From the NCBI GenBank assembly GCA_946497905.1, contig CAMMMI010000054.1:1-11872 (forward strand): DNA of 11,872 nucleotides. The letters are read 5' to 3'. This document shows, one piece after another, positions 5,290-11,872 of the stretch. The notes under the pieces are model-generated. The model had not been told where the DNA came from, made no database searches, and was given only the letters and a program-made list of their open reading frames with translations. Each line of letters opens with the position of its first letter. Position 1 is the first letter of the stretch. The stretch is from an uncultured Clostridium sp. (lineage in GTDB: Bacteria; Bacillota; Clostridia; TANB77; CAG-508). A program made the position numbers and the translations under genes.

Positions 5290-6912
5290 ATGAAAATTAA
5301 TTATATAAAAACAATAGGCTTTAGAAAAAATAAAGAAACATTTGAGACAAACTTGTATGACATTACTTCTATTACTGGTGGTAATACAAAAGGAAAAACC
5401 AATATTTTATATGCAATTATATGGGGATTTCTTGGAACTAATTTAACTGGAGATGAAAAAGAATGGCTTGGAAATAAAAACTCTGATGACTGCTTAGTAG
5501 AACTACATTTTACAGATAATTTTAATATCCCTCATATTTTAGTAAGGTATAAAAACAAATATGACAACTCTAAAAATTTTATTATGTTAGATGGTAAAAC
5601 AGCTACTCAAAAAGACATTCAAAGTTTTTATGGTGATAAAAAATTATTTTTATCAATATTAAATCCAAACTATTTCATATCAAAAAAACCTGCTGAACAA
5701 AAAGAACTATTAGACAAGTATTTACCAGAGATAGATATAAGTATTGTTTATGACAAATTAGATAATACTGAAAAAGCTCTTTTAGAAAGTTGTCCCAAAA
5801 ATATTTTAGAATTTATTTCTGAATTAAATGAAAACAAAAGAATAACGGAGACAAAGATAGGAAATTTACAAGGTAAAATTGAATATGCACAAAATATTAT
5901 TAATTCTACCGTAATTGAAGAAGAAAAAACATTTGAAAAAGCTGAAGAATTAAAATTTGCTAGAATGGAATTATCAAGTTTAGAAGCAGAAAACACATTT
6001 ACTAAAACTAGACAAGAGAATATTGTAAATGACCTTAATAACCAAATAGCAGATAAAGAAAAACAAATACAAGATCTAACAACGAATATGAAAGCTGGAA
6101 AGCAAAAATATTTACAACTAAAAGCTGAGCCTGTTTCATATTGCCCTACTTGTAAACAAGTGCTAAATCCAGAAGGTAAACTGATTACAATTAATAATAT
6201 GAGAACAGAATTGGAAATAGCATTTGAATCAAAACAAAAGCTAGATATAGAGCTTATGGATTTAAAAAGCAAACATGCAACGGAAAGGTGTAAACTTCAC
6301 GCACTAGAAAGCAAGTCGAACTTGGAAAGAGAAAAACATATAGAAGAATTAAGGTCTCAAATTCAAGAACTAGAACAAGAGCAACTAGAAATCGAAAGAT
6401 TTAATAGTTCTATTTTATCACAAAAACACACTATAGATGGTGCAGAAAATGATATTTCTCTTTTTAGTAGTCAAATTATGGAATGCTCAAAGTTACTAGA
6501 AAATATTAAAGAGACAAAAGATGTAGCACAAAAGTTATATATTAACTATATTGAAGAAAAAATGAAATTTGCAACTAAACATCTAAAAAATGTCAGCATC
6601 AAATATTACAAGGTTTCAAAAGAGGATGGAGTTATTAAAGAGGATTTTATTATTTTATATAATGGCAATGAACTAAAAAGTATATCTCGTTCTGAAACTA
6701 TTGCCACTTCTTTAGAATTATGCAATATGCTAAATATAGTTGCAAAAACAAATTTTCCTTTATTTATTGATGATAGTGAGAGCTGTGCTGATTATAACTT
6801 TATTGAAGATTATTCAAATGGCACACAAATTCTTATTGCTAGAGTTGAAAAAGGAAAAGATTTAACTATATCAGATTATAAGACAAGTGAGGCTATGCAG
6901 GTTGCTGCATAG
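5290..6912 (+). CDS. Rad50/SMC-like ATPase with zinc hook
   Basis: This is a 540-aa ABC-type ATPase of the Rad50/SbcC/SMC class. The N-terminal lobe has a Walker A motif GGNTKGKT (residues 30-37). Coiled-coil regions of about 185-275 and 300-415 flank a Rad50-type zinc hook CPTC (285-288). The C-terminal lobe has a Walker B strand ending in LFIDDSE (491-497). The signature motif normally near LSGGE is replaced by SISRSETIATSLEL (464-476). The coils are much shorter than in true Rad50 or SbcC (usually about 800-1000 aa in total). No Mre11/SbcD nuclease gene is adjacent. The family joins DNA ends or strands and often partners a nuclease. Beside SSB, ArdC and the PcfJ pair, a role in handling or protecting element DNA is a fair inference. 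It ends in -QVAA. Confidence 0.88.
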   Translation: MKINYIKTIGFRKNKETFETNLYDITSITGGNTKGKTNILYAIIWGFLGTNLTGDEKEWLGNKNSDDCLVELHFTDNFNIPHILVRYKNKYDNSKNFIMLDGKTATQKDIQSFYGDKKLFLSILNPNYFISKKPAEQKELLDKYLPEIDISIVYDKLDNTEKALLESCPKNILEFISELNENKRITETKIGNLQGKIEYAQNIINSTVIEEEKTFEKAEELKFARMELSSLEAENTFTKTRQENIVNDLNNQIADKEKQIQDLTTNMKAGKQKYLQLKAEPVSYCPTCKQVLNPEGKLITINNMRTELEIAFESKQKLDIELMDLKSKHATERCKLHALESKSNLEREKHIEELRSQIQELEQEQLEIERFNSSILSQKHTIDGAENDISLFSSQIMECSKLLENIKETKDVAQKLYINYIEEKMKFATKHLKNVSIKYYKVSKEDGVIKEDFIILYNGNELKSISRSETIATSLELCNMLNIVAKTNFPLFIDDSESCADYNFIEDYSNGTQILIARVEKGKDLTISDYKTSEAMQVAA

Positions 6913-6941
6913 TCTTAAATTAAATTATTGGAGGGAAACAT

Positions 6942-7358
6942 ATGAAAATAAAATGTTTATTAGTAATGCCTGGAAAAGAAGTGCAAAAATTAAAAATTCC
7001 AGCAAGTTTAAAATTTATTAAAGCTTTTATAGGAGAAAATTTATTAAAAATAAAAGTAAATGAAAATACAATAATTTATGCAAATCAAGATGCATCAAAT
7101 GATGAGTTTAATAGAATTTATCAAGGCTCAATTATTTTTGGTACTTTTATTGTAGTTTCAATAAAAAATAATAAAAGAATATCAATGAAAAGGCGAGATT
7201 TAAGAAGATATACCAATATGTTTAAATTATCTAAACATCAAAGAAAAATAGAAAAGTACAAAGATGAATTTTTAGAAGAATACTATGTTTCGCAAAGAAC
7301 TATGAAAGAGAAAAACAGAGAATACAATAAAAAATATCTTTTTAAAGATGTAGCCTAA
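6942..7358 (+). CDS. DUF3846-like protein
   Basis: This encodes a 138-aa protein. Residues about 1-80 have the DUF3846 pattern: an opening beta strand KIKCLLVMPGKE, a middle helix SLKFIKAFIGENLL, an acidic turn, then YQGSIIFGTFIVVS, which corresponds to the conserved I-x-G-T-F strand. DUF3846 occurs mainly on plasmids, conjugative elements and phages of Firmicutes and its role is unknown. The C-terminal part (about 85-138) is a basic helical tail with many Lys and Arg residues that could bind nucleic acid. GGAGGG lies six bases before the ATG. The protein ends in -KDVA. Confidence 0.75.
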   Translation: MKIKCLLVMPGKEVQKLKIPASLKFIKAFIGENLLKIKVNENTIIYANQDASNDEFNRIYQGSIIFGTFIVVSIKNNKRISMKRRDLRRYTNMFKLSKHQRKIEKYKDEFLEEYYVSQRTMKEKNREYNKKYLFKDVA

Positions 7359-7379
7359 TATGAAAGGAAGGATCTATTT

Positions 7380-7661
7380 ATGAATAAATATGAAACAGTT
7401 ATGATAATTAACAATGAGATTACTAAAGAACAAAGAAATAATGTAATAGCAAGAGTAAAAAATTATATTTTGGAAAATGGAACAATTACTGAAGAACAAG
7501 ATTTAGGAGAGAAAACTCTTGCATATGAAGTTAATAAGCACAAAAAAGGTTACTACTACTTAATTAAATTTAATGCTAATCCAACAAGTATTTCTGAACT
7601 AGAAAGAATTTATAGAATTACAGATGAAATACTTAAATTTATTGTAGTAAGAGAAAATTAA
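7380..7661 (+). CDS. rpsF: Small ribosomal subunit protein bS6
   Basis: This 93-aa protein matches ribosomal protein bS6 along its whole length. It shows the opening YETVMIIN strand, the GTITEEQDLGEKTLAYEVNK centre, the KGYYYLIKF strand, and ITDEILKFIVVREN at the end. In cells bS6 binds the 16S rRNA central domain together with bS18, and it also represses its own operon in some bacteria. Chromosomal operons usually read rpsF-ssb-rpsR. Here rpsF is followed at once by ssb, but the next gene is not rpsR. The Lys-rich spelling of the protein fits the rest of the window, so it is not a recent import from a very different host. GAAAGGAAGG precedes the ATG. It could take part in ribosomes or act as a regulator of ssb. 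Confidence 0.93.
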   Translation: MNKYETVMIINNEITKEQRNNVIARVKNYILENGTITEEQDLGEKTLAYEVNKHKKGYYYLIKFNANPTSISELERIYRITDEILKFIVVREN

Positions 7662-7682
7662 TTTGAAAGGAAGGTAAATTAT

Positions 7683-8114
7683 ATGAACAAAGTTATTTTA
7701 TTAGGTAGGCTTACTAAAGCACCAGAAATTAGATACTCACAAACAACAAATACTAAAATTGCATTATTTACATTAGCAGTAAATAGAAGATTTGCAAAAC
7801 AAGGAGAAGAAAGAGAGACAGATTTTATAAATATTGTTGCTTACTCTAAACTTGCTGATTTTAGTGAGAAATATCTTTCACAAGGTACTCAAGTAAATGT
7901 TGTAGGCAGATTACAAAACCGTAGTTATGAAGATAAAAATGGTACAAAAAAATACATTAGTGAAATAATTGCTGAAGAAATATATTTTGCAGATAGTAAG
8001 AAAAAAGCTGATGAAAGCATTTTATGGCAAAACAATAGCAATAATACACAAGTATCTGACACAGCCAGTCATATAGATGGGCTCTTTGATAGTGCAGACG
8101 ATTTACCATTTTAA
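7683..8114 (+). CDS. ssb: Single-stranded DNA-binding protein SSB
   Basis: This 143-aa protein has a full OB fold in residues 1-105: NKVILLGRLTKAPEIRYSQ, FTLAVNRRF, FINIVAYSKLADF and a VVGRLQNRSYEDKNGTKKY strand, all typical of bacterial SSB. A disordered Ser/Asn/Asp-rich linker follows, then the acidic tip DDLPF, which normally recruits replication and repair partners. It coats single-stranded DNA as a tetramer. It lies 21 bases after rpsF, the order found in chromosomes. On a conjugative element it would protect DNA entering as a single strand. GAAAGGAAGG serves as ribosome binding site. Confidence 0.97.
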   Translation: MNKVILLGRLTKAPEIRYSQTTNTKIALFTLAVNRRFAKQGEERETDFINIVAYSKLADFSEKYLSQGTQVNVVGRLQNRSYEDKNGTKKYISEIIAEEIYFADSKKKADESILWQNNSNNTQVSDTASHIDGLFDSADDLPF

Positions 8115-8141
8115 TTTTATTATGAAAGGAGTTAATTTTTA

Positions 8142-8414
8142 ATGGAAACGAATATTATAATGGTTAAGTATGAGGACAATTTTTGTCCTCGAGTATTTCA
8201 AGGAAAAGAATATTCTTATTATACTAATAAAGGATTATCTGTTGGAGATTTAATTGAAGCACCAACTAAGTATGGCCTAAAAGTGGCAATGGTAACAAGG
8301 GTAAATGTTCCAGAAACAGAAATTGAAAAAATAAAACCATATATGAAAACTATAATTAGACAAATTGATAGAGATAGATATATAAATTTTGCAGAAGTTG
8401 AAGAAGTTGCATAA
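8142..8414 (+). CDS. Small beta-rich hypothetical protein
   Basis: This 90-aa protein has an N-terminal beta domain: NIIMVKYEDN, a tyrosine-rich YSYYTNKG stretch, then GDLIEAPTKYGLKVAMVTRV. This pattern of a strand, a VGDLIE-type turn, and a P-T-x-Y-G stretch is common in small proteins of Firmicutes phages and plasmids. I do not know its role. The C-terminal third is helical and ends in -EEVA. GAAAGGAG lies before the ATG. Its stop shares one base with the start of the next gene (TAATG), so translation is coupled. Confidence 0.7.
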   Translation: METNIIMVKYEDNFCPRVFQGKEYSYYTNKGLSVGDLIEAPTKYGLKVAMVTRVNVPETEIEKIKPYMKTIIRQIDRDRYINFAEVEEVA

Positions 8415-8635
8415 TGAATGAAAAGCAGATAGCAAACAGAGATAAGATTATTTATTTTAAAAATCTTATCTCTTTCTTTTATACTTTTGAAGAATTGCCA
8501 CAATTACTAAAAGAAGTACAAAAAGAAAGACAACTAAAGCAACAAAGGTATGGAATTAACAATTATAAATCATATATGGAAAAGGAAAAAGTAAATAATC
8601 CACTTTTTCAAAGATTTAAACAAATTAAAAATTGA
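8414..8635 (+). CDS. Small helical hypothetical protein
   Basis: This 73-aa, basic, helical protein has the central line FYTFEELPQLLKEVQKERQLKQQRYG. It has no membrane segment and no recognised domain. It starts by one-base overlap with the previous stop and ends 14 bases before the PcfK-like gene. A long perfect hairpin lies in its first 20 codons, which could lower its expression. It may be a genuine small gene of the operon, but its product is unknown. Confidence 0.6.
   Translation: MNEKQIANRDKIIYFKNLISFFYTFEELPQLLKEVQKERQLKQQRYGINNYKSYMEKEKVNNPLFQRFKQIKN
8438..8473 (+). other. Strong hairpin inside the 73-aa gene
   Basis: A perfect 12-bp stem (AGAGATAAGATT at 8438-8449, AATCTTATCTCT at 8462-8473) encloses a 12-base AT-rich loop and is followed by the U-rich TTCTTTTATACTTTT. 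It looks terminator-like, but has few G-C pairs and lies within coding sequence eight codons from the start. Confidence 0.55.
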
Positions 8636-8649
8636 AAGGAATGAAAAAT

Positions 8650-9036
8650 ATGGAAGGATTAAAGAGATTAGAACAAGAAGTTATGGAAATGAATAATTTT
8701 AATGTTTATACTATTTTTAATCAGATAAAGGATTTGCCAGAATTACAGGACAAATTTGATAATAAAGAAAAGACTATAAAAGGTATGTATGAGTATGTTT
8801 ATGAAAAAGCAAGAACTGTAAAACAGGGCAATGTAGCAATGGTAAATGATAGAATTGTTTGCTTATGGGCTGCTAATTATTTTAAACATAGTAATGAAGA
8901 ATTAGGTATAAAAGAAAAAAAGGTATCACCACCACCTGTAAAAAAAGCTGAAAATGAAACTCAGCAAGACGAAAAAGAGCAGAAAAAAGAAGAAGAAAAA
9001 AATGCTCAAATTTCTATCTTTTCGGAGGTGGCATAA
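8650..9036 (+). CDS. PcfK-like protein
   Basis: Read from the ATG at 8650 this is 128 aa. The N-terminal half is helical; the segment TVKQGNVAMVNDRIVCLWAANYF (about residues 57-79) corresponds to the conserved core of PcfK-like proteins, in which a VAISDEVV-like strand precedes a WAVHYY-type helix. A Lys/Glu/Gln-rich linker (about 90-120) and a short tail ending in -SEVA follow. PcfK comes from conjugative plasmids such as pCF10, and its job is not well known. GAAAGGA (8634-8640) lies nine bases before this ATG; the longer frames from TTG 8632 or ATG 8641 would place the ribosome binding site within or against the start. Its last codons hold GGAGG, the ribosome binding site for the next gene, which begins with a one-base overlap. 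Confidence 0.78.
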   Translation: MEGLKRLEQEVMEMNNFNVYTIFNQIKDLPELQDKFDNKEKTIKGMYEYVYEKARTVKQGNVAMVNDRIVCLWAANYFKHSNEELGIKEKKVSPPPVKKAENETQQDEKEQKKEEEKNAQISIFSEVA

Positions 9037-10496
9037 TGGGATATATTAAAAAAGCTCATAGAGAAATTTTAAAAATATTAGATGATACACCATCATTTCC
9101 TAATGGTTGGGATAATTTTGTGGATAAACAAGCTGTATATCATAACTTAATTATAAAGTCAGCTAAAAACAAATGCTTTTGTACTAATTGTAAGAGTTAC
9201 TTTATTAGCAAAAAGAAAATAAATCAAGAAGTAAGATGTCCTAATTGTCATAATACTTATTTGATTAGAAGATCTAATTTAAAATATAAAGCATTTAAAG
9301 ATTACATTTCAATTTTAGACAAAGTAAATAATATTTTTGTAATAAGATATTTTGAACTAAAAACTGTAATAGATGCAATGCATGAGCATCATACTTCTGT
9401 TGCCGAATTTGCAAGAGAAATACCTACAGATAATTACTATAGAGATGTATATGTAAATGAAAGAGTTTCAAAATGTCAACAATACATTTACATATATCAT
9501 GATAATGGATATTACATAAATGATAAAAAATGGAGGCAATATACTAGAGGTTATTCACTTATTGATTATTCGATAGTATTTCCAAATAATATAAAAAAGC
9601 TCTTAAAAGATACAGAATATAAATACTCTTGTATATGGGATATTGCAAAACATTCTACCTATATTGATTTATTGCGATTACTAAAAGAAAAGGAACAAAT
9701 GCCAATAGTAGAAATGCTTTGTAAAATGAAATTATATAATTTAGCTCAAAAAACTCACGAGTTCAAAAATTTTGGTAGTTTTCAAAAAATTTTTGGAATT
9801 TCAAAAGATTATTATGAGTTTATGAAAAAGCATAATATAACATATACTCAATTAAAAATTTTGAGGCTATTGAAAGAAAAGAACATTAGAAAAATACATT
9901 ATTTAGAAAATTATGTATCTTATGTTAGCAATACAACAAATTTAGAGGAAATCGCAGAATACATTAGTTTAAATCGTTTTATAAAGTATTCTAAAATGTG
10001 TCGAGAAAAAGTAGATACATATTTATACTCCGATTATTTAAGATTCGCAAAACTTTTAGGTCTTGATTTAAAAAATAATAAATATGCTTTTCCAAAAGAT
10101 TTAGAAATAGAACATGATAAATTATCTAAGCAATATAAGGTTCAATGCAACAAGCTTATGAAAAAAGCAATAATTAAAAGAGGAAAAGAATTATCTATAA
10201 ATAAATATCAAAATAATAAATTTATCATATTTCCAGCACTTACAGTAGAATCGCTTAAAGATGAAAGTAAACAACAAAATAATTGTGTAAGAACTTATGC
10301 TGAAAAATATGCCGCTGGAACATGTGATATTTATTTTATGAGAGATATAAGAAAGCCTAAAAAGTCATTAGTTACTATTGAAGTAAAAAACAACAAAGTA
10401 GTACAAAGTAGAACAAAAAATAACAAAAGTCCAGATAAAAAGCAATTAGCTTTTATAAATAAATGGGAACAAAAAATATTGAAAGGAGTGGCTTAG
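9036..10496 (+). CDS. PcfJ-like protein
   Basis: This 486-aa protein has an N-terminal zinc ribbon with two Cys pairs, C49-x2-C52 and C68-x2-C71. A long, mostly helical middle region is rich in Lys and Tyr. The C-terminal domain carries the PcfJ hallmark: a QQNNCVRTYAEKY segment, a glycine, IYFMRDIRKPKKSL, then VTIEVKNNKVVQSRTKNN. PcfJ-like proteins are found across Firmicutes conjugative plasmids and phages, nearly always next to PcfK, as here; no molecular function is established. The zinc ribbon suggests nucleic-acid contact, which is inference. It starts one base inside the PcfK stop. It ends in -KGVA, and its last codons carry the GAAAGGAG ribosome binding site of the ArdC-like gene. Confidence 0.87.
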   Translation: MGYIKKAHREILKILDDTPSFPNGWDNFVDKQAVYHNLIIKSAKNKCFCTNCKSYFISKKKINQEVRCPNCHNTYLIRRSNLKYKAFKDYISILDKVNNIFVIRYFELKTVIDAMHEHHTSVAEFAREIPTDNYYRDVYVNERVSKCQQYIYIYHDNGYYINDKKWRQYTRGYSLIDYSIVFPNNIKKLLKDTEYKYSCIWDIAKHSTYIDLLRLLKEKEQMPIVEMLCKMKLYNLAQKTHEFKNFGSFQKIFGISKDYYEFMKKHNITYTQLKILRLLKEKNIRKIHYLENYVSYVSNTTNLEEIAEYISLNRFIKYSKMCREKVDTYLYSDYLRFAKLLGLDLKNNKYAFPKDLEIEHDKLSKQYKVQCNKLMKKAIIKRGKELSINKYQNNKFIIFPALTVESLKDESKQQNNCVRTYAEKYAAGTCDIYFMRDIRKPKKSLVTIEVKNNKVVQSRTKNNKSPDKKQLAFINKWEQKILKGVA

Positions 10497-10498
10497 AT

Positions 10499-11371
10499 AT
10501 GTCAAAAACAGATAATAAGGAAAATAAAACAAAGGAACTTTTTAATAAAATTGTCGAAGGTGTGCAAAAGCTTGTAAATAGTGGTGAATATGAAAAATTT
10601 TTAAAATTTAGTAAGAACTTTCACAACTATAGCTTTAATAATGTTTTTCTTATTTTTTCACAAATGCCGGAAGCGACACAAGTAGCAGGTTTTGCGAAGT
10701 GGAAAGCTATGGGTAGGAACTTAAAGAAAGGTGCAAAAGGAATACAAATTATTTATCCTATAAAAAGAAGCTATACTAAAAAGAAATTAGAAGGACAAGA
10801 TAGTTTATTAGATTCCGAAGATAAAGATACAAAACAAGAAGAAAAAATAGAATATCTTACATATAGATATACTTATGTATATGACATTTCACAAACTTAT
10901 GGAAAACCATTACCTCTTTCAAATGATAGCTTAAATAGTAATGATAAAAAGGAGTTTTTGGAATTTTTAAAGTCATTTTCTCCATATCCAATATTAGAAG
11001 AAAATATTGCTGGATCCGAGAAAGGTTATTGGAGTAAAACAAAACAACATATTGTACTAGAAGATACATTATCTATTGATGACAAAGTATCAGTATTACT
11101 TCATGAGCTAACTCATGCTTTATATGATGACTTCGATTATAAAGAAAATAGAAATTTATCTGAAACATTTGTTGAATCAGTTGCATTTATTGTAGCTGAT
11201 TATTTTGATTTAGATACTTCAATGTGCAGTTTTGAATATATAACATCGTGGACCGAAGGAGATACAAAAATACTCCTAGAGTTAGGAGATAAAATACAAA
11301 AATGTGCAAACAGTTTTATAAAAAATTTAGAAGATTATTATAATAATGGCAACATACGAATTGCCAGTTAG
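10499..11371 (+). CDS. ArdC-like antirestriction protein with zincin domain
   Basis: This 290-aa protein has two domains. Residues about 10-130 form an ArdC N-terminal single-stranded-DNA-binding domain: the YSFNNVFLIFSQMPEATQVAGFAKWKAMGR pattern, then KKGAKGIQIIYPIKR, are typical. An acidic, Lys-rich insertion (about 95-118) interrupts it. The C-terminal part is an M78/IrrE-like metalloprotease with H202-E-L-T-H206 and a downstream acidic ligand in the SETFVESVAF helix (about 222-230). In the family, ArdC protects incoming plasmid DNA from restriction during conjugation. An ATG at 10499 with GAAAGGAG 10 bases upstream is the start; the frame is open further upstream, but that part overlaps PcfJ. 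It ends in -RIAS and so lacks the shared -VA ending. Confidence 0.88.
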   Translation: MSKTDNKENKTKELFNKIVEGVQKLVNSGEYEKFLKFSKNFHNYSFNNVFLIFSQMPEATQVAGFAKWKAMGRNLKKGAKGIQIIYPIKRSYTKKKLEGQDSLLDSEDKDTKQEEKIEYLTYRYTYVYDISQTYGKPLPLSNDSLNSNDKKEFLEFLKSFSPYPILEENIAGSEKGYWSKTKQHIVLEDTLSIDDKVSVLLHELTHALYDDFDYKENRNLSETFVESVAFIVADYFDLDTSMCSFEYITSWTEGDTKILLELGDKIQKCANSFIKNLEDYYNNGNIRIAS

Positions 11372-11384
11372 GAAGGTGGAATAT

Positions 11385-11651
11385 ATGTATAAATTAAAAT
11401 TTAATAAAAGCGATTTAAACATTATTATTGAAGCATTAAACGATAGCAAAGTAAAATATGTGAATTTAGAGGAAACTTTAAAAGGAGAATATAAAGACTT
11501 ACCCCAAAATATTAAATTTATATTCAACGATGAAAAATCTTTTGAGCAATATAAAAATAGCACAATTCAAGAATATAAAAAGCAAATTTATCAAATTGAA
11601 GAATTAGAAATAAAACTATATAAAATATTGGATGGTGAAAATTGTGAATAA
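11385..11651 (+). CDS. Small helical hypothetical protein
   Basis: Read from the ATG at 11385 this is 88 aa; GGAAGG (11371-11376) lies directly after the ArdC stop and supports this start over the upstream ATG at 11346. The protein is acidic and helical, with a heptad-like C-terminal helix from about residue 52 (FEQYKNSTIQEYKKQIYQIE). No family is recognised. Its end overlaps the start region of the CHC2 gene, so the two are coupled. Its position just before a primase-type gene is typical for accessory operons but says little about role. Confidence 0.65.
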   Translation: MYKLKFNKSDLNIIIEALNDSKVKYVNLEETLKGEYKDLPQNIKFIFNDEKSFEQYKNSTIQEYKKQIYQIEELEIKLYKILDGENCE

Positions 11652-11872
11652 ATTAGATTTTATAGAAGTGCAAAGACATGTTAATATTTTAAATGTAGCA
11701 TATCATTTATCTTTAGAAATAACTGATAATAGCGGGCCAGAAATAAAAGCAATTTGTCCATTTTGTCGGTTATAATAAATTATCTAAGGTTGCAACCTTA
11801 AGTCTAAATCCACAAAATAATAAATACTGTTGCAGTAGATGTGGTGAAGGTGGTTTTAGTATTGGTCTATAT
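11632..11872 (+). CDS. CHC2 zinc-finger (DnaG-type primase) protein, partial, apparent frameshift
   Basis: The frame starting at ATG 11632 (or GTG 11644) encodes VNILNVAYHLSLEI followed by GPEIKAICPFC, the first half of the CHC2 zinc finger of DnaG-type primases, then stops at 11773-11775. In the +1 frame from 11768 the sequence continues as GYNKLSKVATLSL, NNKYCCSRCGEGG and on to the window end. This is the second half of the same finger, with the CxxC pair and the GEGG that normally follow it. One extra base, probably the C at 11767 in TGTCGGTTAT, would explain the break. It may be a real frameshift or a sequence error; CGG is also a rare Arg codon in this DNA. The gene runs beyond the window. 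In the family this zinc finger helps a primase bind its template. Confidence 0.7.

Noticed and set aside
5748..6272. A 174-codon leftward open frame inside the ATPase gene
   Set aside because: It is antisense to the coiled-coil region of a well supported Rad50-like gene, has no ribosome binding site and shows a shadow-like Ser/Phe/Leu-rich composition.
8142..8635. rpsR after ssb, as in the chromosomal operon
   Set aside because: Neither small protein shows bS18 features, so the host operon order is not continued.
1..11872. tRNA or rRNA genes, or insertion sequences
   Set aside because: I saw no cloverleaf, rRNA-like sequence, transposase motif or terminal repeats in the window. A covariance scan was not possible.

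Overview
This window is AT-rich DNA from a low-GC Gram-positive bacterium, most likely a member of the Clostridia. The grounds are strong AGGAGG/GAAAGGA-type ribosome binding sites before nearly every gene, heavy AGA and AAA codon use, TGA still acting as a stop, and U-tailed intrinsic terminators. The gene content points to an accessory element: a conjugative plasmid or an integrative conjugative element. It includes a tyrosine recombinase, ArdC-like antirestriction protein, PcfJ/PcfK-like pair, SSB, a CHC2 zinc-finger primase-like gene and a Rad50-like ATPase. No relaxase, coupling protein or replication initiator is visible here, so this is only part of the element.

Layout. Positions 1-1190 hold a terminator overlapped by a promoter, a small membrane protein with an extracytoplasmic SmpA/OmlA-like domain, two small unrecognised genes, and a bidirectional terminator. 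Positions 1264-2615 hold two leftward genes: a complete tyrosine recombinase and a small helical protein. Between them lies a 34-bp near-palindromic site (14-bp arms, 6-bp spacer) that resembles a Xer/dif or Cre-type crossover site. Two more copies of one arm lie between this site and the recombinase start. Positions 2616-3105 are non-coding and contain an inverted repeat, a good sigma-A-like promoter, and a predicted RNA of about 225 nt with four hairpins that ends in a strong terminator-like hairpin. From 3106 to the end runs one tightly packed rightward operon.

The operon, in order, encodes: a DUF4313-like protein; a Cys-rich Gp3-like (recombination-directionality-factor-like) protein; a second DUF4313-like protein; a 64-aa protein; a Rad50/SMC-like ATPase with a zinc hook; a DUF3846-like protein; ribosomal protein bS6; SSB; a small beta-rich protein; a small helical protein; PcfK-like; PcfJ-like; ArdC-like; an 88-aa protein; and the start of a CHC2 zinc-finger protein that appears frameshifted. 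Several genes overlap or share a stop/start, so translation is probably coupled. The shared theme is single-stranded DNA handling and establishment after transfer: SSB, ArdC, primase-type zinc finger and Rad50-like ATPase.

The most unusual observations are: (1) seven unrelated proteins of the operon end in -VA or -VAA, written with different codons, which looks like a shared C-terminal signal; (2) the dif/lox-like site beside the recombinase; (3) the structured leader RNA; (4) an rpsF-ssb pair carried by the element without rpsR; and (5) two apparent single-base insertions, in the Gp3-like gene and in the CHC2 gene, each needing a +1 shift to restore the reading frame.
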